64,000 nucleotides of DNA from Wuchereria bancrofti. Its lineage: Eukaryota; Nematoda; Chromadorea; Rhabditida; Onchocercidae. Positions 53,351 to 64,000 of the stretch are shown one piece after another (within the stretch, counting starts at the first letter, position 1; each line of letters opens with the position of its first letter). The notes under the pieces were generated by a model. That model was not told where the DNA came from. It saw nothing but the letters and a program-made list of their open reading frames with translations, and did no database searches. The DNA lies in NCBI GenBank assembly GCA_005281725.1, contig SSBO01000002.1:448902-512901 (forward strand), read 5' to 3'. The position numbers were made by a program, and so were the translations under genes.

Positions 53351-56300
53351 CTCATGTATATCAGTCTAATTTTATATAAAATGTATATGTATGAATTACA
53401 TTAAATATTCTAAACCGGAAATTAGACTATTCCAAAAAAAAAAAAAAAAAATTCCTCAGAATGATTATTCCCACACTTTCATCTTGTAGAACTTTGAAAA
53501 AAAAAAAGAAGATACAACCATCTAAAGGGAAAAAAAAGGAAAAAATAAAATAATCCATTCTTTCCGATCCTCTCCAATCAAATCAGCTTTTTTTTTCTTT
53601 TTTTTTTTTATATCCTTTACATATACATATAAATGTATTGTTTACATATTTTATGCAGATGAACAAACCTATCATTTCTTTCTTCTCTTTCTTTTCTTTT
53701 TTTTTTTTTCATTTGCTTTAAAGATAGTAATATGCAAATGAATGATTAGATGAGCATTTGCCCGGATGTTAATTGATATTGTTGCACAGATGTTTGAAAG
53801 AGATAGTATCAGTGGTATCAGTTAGCAGCTGTAGATGATATGAAAGATTCACACTACAATTCGTTCTTATCAGTAATTTTAAAAAAAAAAAGGAAAAAAA
53901 GCTTCAAGGAAAACTCTCCTATGAGATTTTTCTTTTTAAAAATTGATAAAAAAAGAAAAAAAAAAGAGTCAATGAATGAGTGAATGAATGGATGGTAAAT
54001 GAAATTTCGAATGAAATTAATTATAATTATTCCAACTTTTTCAATTTATGAATACTATCAAGATCTTCTTTTAATTTCACGATAATATCAATTAAACTAT
54101 TATCATACTGGAACTAATTAAGGTTTAAACATTATGTCATTGTAAAATGAATAAATGAAAAAGTAAAATGCTTAATATTTACATATTTTTTTTTTCAGGC
54201 ATTTCAATCAAATTCAATTCGTATTTGCCAAAAAATGATTGCTTAATAATTTTTTGAAAAGTGCTAATGATAACTGTGAAATTTTAACTGATAATTAGAA
54301 TTGAATTGCTATTGCAACATGCTATTAAATCATTGCTAATTTAACAAATTTTAATGTTGAAAAACATCACTATCTTAGCTATCGTTTTTAGCTCAATTTA
54401 TTATATAAAAACATCTTTTTATATTAAATATTCAACAACAAAAAAAAGATGTATTTAAAATAAAATTAATATATTAACATTTGAATTAAAATTAATTTAA
54501 ATTAATACATTAATACTTGCATATAGCATATCATTTCTTTCAATTTTAAATAAATCTAATTGTGAATCGATTTTAGATATAATATGCAGCAATAATTTTT
54601 CTTTTTTTTTTTTTTTATCATAGCATTTCAGGGATGACTGATATATTAGAGCTATTTTAACATTCTTGCAATAAAATAAATTGTTGTTACGGTTAAGGAT
54701 GCATTTATGCAAATTAATGACTCTCCTTAGTATTATTTATCGCAAAAATATATTAAATAGTTTGTGATGATGATAGAAGGAAAGGGAGAAACAGAGAAAG
54801 AAAGAAAGAAAAGCAATAAAAAAAAATGAAAAGCTTTTATCATTGAAATGATTTTTTCCACTTTTTTTTTTTCTTTTTTGTTCCTTTAAAATTATCTTTT
54901 TCATCATATTTCTTTCACTTTATACTTACAAATTGAATAGATACCTAAATTTTTGAGTGAAATAAAAATAGTTGATTTTTTGTGATGAAAAAAGAAAGAG
55001 GAAAAACAAAATGAATGGAAAAAGATGAAAGATAGAAGAAATAGGCTAATGGTATTTAAAAAAAAAAAAAAAGAAAAGACCAGAAGAGGGATAATATATT
55101 GCAACAATGACCTATTAAAATGATTTTTGTGGTATTTATTACTGATAGAAACGCCCAGCGCATTTGTCTTACATCAAAAGTGGCTTTTTTTTTCTTTCTT
55201 TTTTGCTACAATATACATCCTATCATCTTATTTTATCAGTATTTGAAATTAAATTTCTCTATAATAATTTTTGTTCAATTTCAAAAAAAAAAATCAATTG
55301 CAAAAGATAAAAGAAAAATAATCGAGCATGCAATATTTGTTAGCGATTTATTGAAGAAATACGCAAAAAGATCTAATATGACATAATATTGTCATTGAGA
55401 AATTTAAAGAATTATAAATTTCATTCCTAATTTATAAATTATAAATTTAGTAAAATCAAATTGGAATTGAAATTGAAATAATCTGCAATAAATAATTTCC
55501 ATGAGAATACATTTTTTCATAAATTACATGTAACAGGTATGATTGTGTTCAAATTTGATCTTTCTCTCTCTCTCTCTCTTTCTCTCTTTGAATTACCTCT
55601 AAGAGATAGTTTAATAATCAGTCTTTTCTTGTTTTCCGGAAAAATAACAAATCTTTAGGTTAATTCATTTCTCGCCATATTTTAATGCTAAAAAGAAATT
55701 ACTTACGTAAGTTTAACTTTTGTTTAGCAACGTTTTTAGTAGTAGCACATTAACTGTATCAATTTTACTTTTATAAAACGGAAATGACTTTAGTCACAGA
55801 GTAATTGGTATGAATACCGGAGAATTTGAATTATATTTGATGATTATAATGCAAAATAATGAGCTAATAATGAGGTAAAATTGAATTTGACGTAAAATAC
55901 GTCAGAAACAAATAATGAATAGATTATAAGATAAAATACAATTTGTTTACGTGAGTTCTATAAAATTTACAAATAATTAATTATACTAAATTAAACGTTT
56001 ATGATTACATTCTCATTTTATTCTAGCTCTTACAGTACTAGTTAATCATTAATTGATCGGATAATAATTGAAATAATTTCTATTTCTGATATGATAATAC
56101 TGATAGCTATCATAAACCAAATAACTTTATGATAATAGTTAAAATTGAAATTGAATTTTCATTCATTTCTTATCATTAAAATTTATTCAACAATCTTATC
56201 CATATTCATTTCTCATTGCCTTCTTCCCATACCGTAAAAAAAAAGATGAAAAAAGAAAAAAAAAACTAATATAACATTGAAATGTGCAAAGGTTAATAAC

Positions 56301-58658
56301 GTTTAAAGTACAAACATTTGTCATCAAATAATGATTGTTCATATCGTTTGGAAGTAAGAAAAAGGAAAAATAAAATTTAAAGAAAATTCTAAACGTTTTT
56401 TTTTTAGCATAAAAGTGATCAAATAAATTGAAAATTAAAAAATGAAAGTGGAATTTCATAAATATATAATATATAATTGAATGTTGCGAAATAGAAATAC
56501 GAAAAAAAAAAGAGTACTGGCAGAAGAAAAGAGATAAATATGTTTGAGAAGAATTGATAAAATATATAAATTGCAATAAATTAATTAATTAACAAATTAA
56601 TTATGATAAATAATATTTAAGGTCTTTATACTTTTTGATACTAATGTATGTGTACAATTTAAAAAGAAAAATAAATAGGGAAAAATTTACAGTTGCCAAT
56701 AAAATGTTAAAACATTGAACACAATAATATCATCGTTCGCCTTCATCTGTAATGAAATTTTCTAAAATATTAATTAATTTCCGGAAAATCAAATTATCAT
56801 ATCACTCAATGATAATTATCTGAGTGCTATTACAATTAATTCTAATAGATAATATTGTTTTTAATAAACAATACTTTTTTTTTGTTTTCTGTTTTTTAAA
56901 TATGTGTGCGATTTTTTTTTTGATATTTTTTTTGTTTCTTTCATTAAATTATCAAAATATTTTAAAGTTATTCATAATTATTCTAAAAAAAAAGATTCGC
57001 AGTGAATTACTTTTAAATAATTGTAATTTTGAAATATTTTTAATTTTCAAATTTTAAATGATATAATCAAGAATTAGATGGAAACTATAATTCTTTATTT
57101 TTTTGATTATTATTTTGTATCATTTCATTTATTTGTACTTTCTTTTAAAAAGTTCAAAATTTCCATCTGGTATAAAAGCTATAAAAATTTACTTTCGAAA
57201 TGTTTTTTTTTTATTTTTTCTTGCTGTAAAACTCAAAAATATTCCTTTCTGTTTTTGCAAAAAAAAAAAAAAAAAACAAAAAACAAAAAAAAAAGTGCGT
57301 CGTAATAGAAAACGATTTGAGGATGAAAAACGATTGTTGGTTCTATTTAAACCATTGCCCGCATTTTATGGCATTTTTCGTTTTGGTCGTTTGTATTTTC
57401 TTTTTTTAAACCATAGTTAAAGGAAACAAAAAATCTACCGAATAAAATAGATGAATGGAAAGTGTTTTCCTTTTTATTTTTATTTTTTTAAAAATCTTGA
57501 AAAATTTTCCGAAAAAATAAAGATAAGTTATTTCATCGAATTGAAGTAAAAAAATCGAATGGCAAAGGTTTCTTTTTCTTTTTTTTTTTTTTTGTTTTAT
57601 TTTTGTTTTTGTTTTTTTCTGTAACTGATTAAAGAATGGTTCAGCATTACTTTCGGTTCAATTTGATGTTGCATTGTATTAATTTTTAATTTGATTTTGC
57701 AAAAATTAATGTTTTCATACAGTTGCATTTATAATAAATTCTATTTCTTTATTTCGCTTCCTTCTCTAACTTTTCAATTTATCCATTTTCACATTTTATT
57801 TAGAATAAACTCAATTCTTCATAGCAACTTTTTTCATCATTATTATTTGTCTCAGATATTTCCAAACCAAAATTAGAAAAAAAAATTAAAAGTTCAAAAA
57901 AAAAAAAAATTCTTTGGTCTAAAAGTACAAGTTGAACAGAATGCAATTTTATGCAAAAGAAGAAAAAAAAAAATGAAAAAAAGGAAATTATTTTAGTCGG
58001 TCATGCAGTCAATCATTCAATTTTTGAATAGAAGAAAAAAAAATAAAATAAAACTGATACGGATTTAGACGCAGTTGTCTTCTCATCATTCCTCATTAAT
58101 TTCATAACAAATGAACAAACTAAGTATAAGTATAACAAATATAGCAAGAAAAAAAATAATAATAAGAAGAAATACTAGAAAAAAAAGGATTAAAATAATT
58201 AGTTGAATGTAACAAGAAGAAATTTCCGTTAATTAACTAATTAATTAATTTAGTTAATTAATAAACTAATAAAGTTATGTAGCAAAAAAAAGTCTTTTGA
58301 ATTTTTTGGAAAATGAGAAATATTTGTGACTTATTCAAGTTGCAATTTAAATTTTAGCAAAATGTAACTTTTTCGTGAATATAATTTCAAAAGATTTCAT
58401 TAATTTTAAACAATCACTCACTCATCCGTAACTGTTATTTTTGCGCCATTGTTTGCAAACAATTCCAATTTATTGGTAATAGAATAGGACAGGTAAAGGT
58501 ATCAATTACCGATAGAATCAATACTGATCAAATATTCATTACATTTTCAATTTAATCGTTATAAACATTAATTGATAATATAAATTGTTGCTTCCCATGT
58601 ATATATGCAATATGTTTACCATTTAATAATAATAATATTAAACATTCTAAAATATTTT

Positions 58659-58689
<31 letters not shown>

Positions 58690-61197
58690 CGGAAATAACA
58701 AAAAATGATAAGCATTTTGAATGATACACTAGCATACAATATCATTTGAATCATTTAACTGTTGCAAATGTCACACAAAGAATTTTAATGATCTGACACA
58801 TAACGATAATAATAGATGATTTCCTAAGATTGAATAAAGCGCAAATGACTAGTCATAAAAATGTAAATTTTAAAAATGAATAAGTACTAACGAAATATTC
58901 GTTATTCAAAATACAAATTGTTTACAGTTAATTTTTCTCTTCTTGCTTTTTTTTCTTCTCTTCTCGACAAATATAACTCTTAAAATTGAGTGAAAAAAGA
59001 AACAAAATAAAAACAAAACAAAAAAAGCTCAAGAAATTATCATAAATTGTCGTAGTAATTTGTGAGTGAGAATTTAACTGATTTGTTAATAAATTGGTAT
59101 AAATGAGTAAAAACTTGACTTAATAAGGCCATTGAAACGGAATTATAAAAGAAATTAGAAAATAAAAAGATACCAGTTTTCAACTCGATACGCGTTTTTA
59201 ACACCACAAAAACAAAATGAGCACATTTAAAGTAACAATCCCAACCAGAAATATTAATGAAAATGAACGAAATTATTTATCAATAATTTATGGTTTCAAA
59301 AAAAAAAAAAAGGAGAAAAAAGGTTGACATTTTTGAAAGTATGAGGAAAATGAATTAATAGTTCACGAGAATTTTATTAACAGGTACATGCATGCATATA
59401 TCTCATATCACAAATATTAGTTTATAAATCAATCTATTATTTCGTTTTTAATCTCACAGAATGATATATTTCTATTACATTTAAATGTCAATTTTTTATT
59501 ATCTACCAAAAATATTGATAGCATTGTAATTCAATTCCGGTATGTTCCTGAAATTTAATCAAATTTTTTTTTTTTAATATCGAAAGCTTTGGTATATGAA
59601 ACTTAGAGCAACATTTTTTCTTCAATCAGGTAAAATACTTATTTCATTCCTGATTTAGCTATCAGTTAAACAATTGTTTACTTTCACTATAATGATCGGT
59701 TAAGATCCAAATGGTCTTATCATTTTCCAGGATGGTTAATGTTATGAGGGAAAGAGAGAGAGAGAGAGAGAGAAAGAGAGATGGAAAGAAGGAATTTGTT
59801 TCGTGCTATGACAATGTATTCAATTTTGAGCAAAATTTTCCTATTAAATTTATGATAATTATAATGATTAGGACTGATAATAATCATGATTTTATAGCAA
59901 TGATAATAGCAACAGTGATAATCTTAAATTATTTGTGATAGATTTAATGATGATTATAACTATGATTAATAACTGCAATAACTAGCAATATTGGTAATAA
60001 TAACAAATAATAATAATAAATAACAGCAATAATAATGATAATAATAATAATAGATACAATATCGATAATAACAGCAGTTACCAAACGATTTTTTTTTACT
60101 TTTTCTAATGACAAACTCCCTCCCTCTCTTTCTCCACGCTTCTCTATCTCTTTCCTTCTCTAATAATAATAACGATAACACTGACAATTCCCTGTATCTG
60201 CTAATGACAAATGTTGCAAACTCCATTCGAACAAAGAATTTTTTTTTTTCAAATTTTCAAAATTTGTATAAAAAATTGAGCAGTATGAATATGATACTTT
60301 ATACTATGAAATATGTATGAAACAAAACAAGTTTTGCACTAAAATAAAAAACAAAATCCGTGTAATTTTTCATAATAGCAAATGCAAAAAAAAAAAAAAA
60401 ATGCAGCGCAAATATCACAATGCGCAATGGTACAGCAATGGTTATTGTATGATTATTAAATTTAAACATATAATATTATGCAAATATTACGCAGCAACAA
60501 ACAAAAATCATAAATAATTTGTGTTGCGCAACATTTTCACAATATTATATCACAATTAATACAAATAAATGACTAAAAATAATTATAACCAAAAAAAAAA
60601 ATATTTTTTTTAATTTGAACGAAAAAAATTCTTTTATTATTATTTTTTTTTTTCATTTTAAAAAGTAAATATTTGAAAAAAAAATAATAATATGATAACT
60701 TCTAACATATTTTGCTATATTTTCATATTAGGAAATGTTACATATGAAATTTCAATATAAAAATGTAAAGAAAAAAAAAAGAAATGAAAAGAAAAGAAAA
60801 ATAAACAAACAAACAAACAAATAAATAAACCACAAATAGAAAGAATTACAACTGTTATTGTTGTTATGAATCGTCTTTTTGAATATCACATCATTATCAT
60901 CATTGAATAACTACAAATTTTGAAGAATAAAATTAGATGAAATTTGAGAAGAAAAAAATTTTTTTTCTTCACTAACAATAGGCGGAGAAGAATGTGTGGA
61001 AGAAATTACGGTGGAAATATAATTTCTATCAGTTGGCGGGATAATGAAAGGAAAATGAGGACGAAATGAGCTCGATTTGTTGCAATTCTTTTAAACTTAA
61101 ATCCAATGGAAGAAAAGCTTATATTTTTTTTTTAAAAAAAAAGGAAAAGATTTAACTAATAGAAAGATGAAAGAAAAATATGGAATTTTTTTTTTTT

Positions 61198-61597
61198 TCA
61201 TTTTGTTTCTAAGAAATTTGAGATGATAAATTTTAAAACAAAATTGAGAAAAGGAAGAAGAAAGAAAGAAATAGAAGAAAAGGAAGTGCTTTTTCCACCT
61301 ATTTCAATTTGCTACACCAATGTTTTGTTCAATTCAACTGTATGCTTTTTAAAAAGAAATAAAAAGAAAAATTATTTGGTATGCTTTTTTTTTTTTTCAT
61401 TTTGTTTCTAAGAAATTTGAGATGATAAATTTTAAAACAAAATTGAGAAAAGGAAGAAGAAAGAAAGAAATAGAAGAAAAGGAAGTGCTTTTTCCACCTA
61501 TTTCAATTTGCTACACCAATGTTTTGTTCAATTCAACTGTATGCTTTTTAAAAAGAAATAAAAAGAAAAATTATTTGGTATGCTTTTTTTTTTTTTT
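61198..61597. repeat. 199-bp near-perfect tandem duplication
   Basis: The sequence from ttcattttgtttctaag through attatttggtatgc occurs twice, offset by exactly 199 bases (for example atgataaattttaaaac at 61222 and 61421). I see no difference between the copies except in the length of the flanking T tracts. Each unit is bounded by a poly-T run of 14-23 bases. Confidence 0.95.
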
Positions 61598-64000
61598 TTT
61601 TTTTTGTGAGGCATCAAAATTCTTTTTCCTTTCCAACTACCTAACATAAATTTTAATCCGAAAAATATCTGTTTCCGCTAATTCGCTCATTTTGCTTATC
61701 AACGATATGCTTATTTCAAATTAGCCCTACTATCATCAATTCTATTTGCTATTCTATATAAAATTCTACAGTTACAATTGTTAAATACTTTCTCTCTCTC
61801 TCTCTCCCTGCTTATTCCTTCCTATTTTTCTTCTCCAATAACAGAGAATTTCAATTTCTAATATGTTTAAAAATATATGAATACAACAAATGAAGTATAG
61901 CAGAAAGAAAGGAAAGGAAAGGAAAGAAAAGAAGTTAAATGGTTGACATTTTTTTTTTTTTAAACGACACAAATCAATTTCTGTGGATTCAATTGCTACC
62001 TGGTATCACTCTTGTAATTAACTTTTATGATATTATGAAATACAATAAAAAAAAAAGATGGATGAAAATTTAATATTCATATCATATATTTTATTGTTTA
62101 AATTAATTCTTTTCTTATAACCTTACAATTTACTTTATATTTTAAATTAATAAAATTTTATTTGCTAAAATTTTTTTTTCAATTTTGTTATAATTCATTA
62201 GAAATGATATTATCATAGCTTAGATAATATTGCTCGTTACGATCTATTTTTAATTAATTTTATCAAAATTTTGCAAAAAAAAAAGTAACATTAATGAATG
62301 GATTAATTTTCCAATTCGATAATAACAAATATTTCATTTTCCACTACATTTGTTTTTTATTCAATGCTTCTTTTTTTTTTTAATAATAATAAAATAATTA
62401 AAATGGCTTTAACTGAGACAAAGATGCGAACACACACACATAAATACATATATATTTATGTAAAAAAGGTTTATTTTCACAGAAATTTCTCTAAAAATTT
62501 TATAAAATTTTGCAAAAAAAAAAAAAAAAATGGTATTTGCAGCGATTACTTTTGTTTTTTTTTTTTTTTTTTTTTACTTTGTACATGCAATAAGTATAAA
62601 GCCAAAGACCGATCAATTAGACAGGCCTATAAAATGAGATTAGGACAAAAAGGCATGCAGAAATTGCAACTATCTCATTTCATATAAATTTAATAATTCT
62701 TAGGCAATGCAAACATTTTTATATTATGCAAAATTTGTTATTTGCAATTTTTTTTTTTTATGTTCCTTTTCTCATTTCCTAAATGAATTTTAATTGCAAT
62801 TTTTCTATTGATTAAACTTTAAAAAAAAAGAAAAAAGGAAACGAAAGAATCAAATTATCTATTGAAAATGCAAAAAAAAAAAAAAAAAAAAAAAAATTGT
62901 CATAAAAAATGAATGTTAAAGTGTTATTGAGAGAAAGACTAATTCAGATAAGAAATGGATAATTTTCACTTTCTGATATAATTATCATTTAACTGTTATA
63001 ATCATATTTGATTAAATTTTTCATTTTAATAATTGCTTTTCCTATCATACAACTAATATTATTTGTTAAAAAATATTACATTAACCATGCATATATTAAC
63101 GTAACAAAAAAATGTAAGCTTTTCAGTGATTTTTGTTAATTGATGTTCGTTTAGCTACAAATTAGTTAGTTTAGATTAATTTTCAACTGTTTAACTTAAC
63201 TATTTTAATATTAGCTGATTTTCTTTCCTGCAAATTAATTTCATTTTTTGAATGTGAATTTCAATAGCTTGAACAGCTGCAGTTTATTCGCTTTATACCA
63301 AAATATTTCAGGCAGTTAGACGACGATTAATATTTATTTTCACACTTTCATCTGATTATATCATTCGTTTTTCGTCTTTCACAAATACAGCTGACTAATA
63401 ATAAAAATGAAAAAAGAAAAAAAAAATGAGAGCTGAAAAGTCTCACTAATTAAAATTGCAAAAAAAAAAAATTTGAAAATTATAAGTCTAATATGAAAAG
63501 TTAAAAAATAAAGGTTTAATTTATATTTGCGTTTGAAATGAGTTACAAAAATTATCATTACCATCATTATTAATTAATATAATTAATGAATGAAATATAA
63601 CAATAGTATAGAAATATATGTGAATAGCAGTTTATTTCTTTTTTTTTTTTTTTTTAAAAACAAAAGCGCTTCCCTCCTCTATGCTTAGAGTGAATAATTA
63701 AAAACTATTAAAGTGAAACAGTTAACAAAAAAAAAAAAAAAAAAAAAAAGTTCATTAGATTTGTGAAATGAAAAAAGAAGAACATAAAATGATAAGAAAG
63801 AAGTTAGTATGATGCTAAAAAGAAATCGGAAAATGAGGAAAGAACAAAGAAAGGTATTGTGGAAGAATTGGAATGGCTGTTCTTTATGAAAAACGAAAGT
63901 CATAAATCAGAGGACAATTTTGATGGAACAGCCGAAAAGATCCGAAAAAATTCCATTTCGATATTTAACAAAACGAAGCGACAACATTTAAGAAATATTG

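Larger units (their letters stand above)
47681..64000. other. 16-kb gene-poor region upstream of tra-1
   Basis: I find no coding exon with supporting splice sites on either strand. The open frames here are mostly Phe/Lys/Ile-rich products of T and A tracts. The region holds many homopolymers of 10-26 bases, microsatellites, a 199-bp tandem duplication at 61198-61597 and a few diverged short direct repeats. It may hold the tra-1 promoter, noncoding 5' exons and distal control sequences. A gene made only of very small exons could be missed. Confidence 0.55.

Noticed and set aside
57103..57420. 105-codon frame ending RRNRKRFEDEKRLLVLFKPL
   Set aside because: Half is A-tract polylysine. The end looks more protein-like but has no matching splice sites and no recognisable family.
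61223..61649. Two near-identical 60-75-codon frames, resembling a duplicated gene pair
   Set aside because: They are the 199-bp tandem repeat read in the same frame. Composition is Lys/Glu then Phe from the T tract, with no family resemblance.
1..64000. tRNA, rRNA or known microRNA genes
   Set aside because: I saw no cloverleaf with a matching T-loop and no familiar mature microRNA. A covariance-model scan would be needed to be certain.

Overview
This window looks like a stretch of nematode nuclear genome, most likely from a spirurid or filarial worm. The evidence is very AT-rich DNA full of long A and T homopolymers, small exons joined by short GT-AG introns, and five recognisable animal genes. 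One of these is the nematode-type Gli/TRA-1 sex-determination factor, and another is an NHL-1-type TRIM-NHL protein. The species assignment is inference. I saw no bacterial genes, CRISPR array or tRNA. I joined the coding exons by hand, checking splice dinucleotides and reading-frame phase. Each model is open end to end.

Layout. 1-3067 (+): the last three exons of an AASDH-type acyl-CoA synthetase, covering its C-terminal PQQ-like beta-propeller; the gene enters from the left edge. 4670-14928 (+): a complete eight-exon ETS transcription factor of the ELF/E74 subfamily, with one 6.1 kb intron. 17308-26828 (-): a complete nine-exon RING/B-box/coiled-coil/NHL protein of 1,204 residues, convergent with the ETS gene. 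29595-30563 (-): a two-exon SRP9 gene of 75 residues. 35006-47680 (-): a complete 22-exon tra-1/Gli gene of 1,120 residues with five C2H2 zinc fingers. 47681-64000: about 16 kb with no gene I can support. It lies upstream of tra-1 and consists of AT-rich DNA, homopolymers, microsatellites and a 199-bp tandem duplication.

The three minus-strand genes are separated by 2.8 kb and 4.4 kb. That is too far apart for a tight nematode operon, so they are probably independent units. Three are regulatory genes: a sex-determination factor, a TRIM-NHL E3 ligase and an ELF/E74 factor. AASDH and SRP9 are housekeeping. Nothing shows a joint pathway.

The most interesting signals are a possible short TRA-1 isoform made by a stop codon just beyond a weak splice donor in exon 19, a DR2-like nuclear-receptor element in the big ETS intron, a perfect 30-bp palindrome downstream of tra-1, a 37-bp two-variant tandem array in the ETS intron, and the large gene-free region upstream of tra-1. 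I found no convincing wholly new system.
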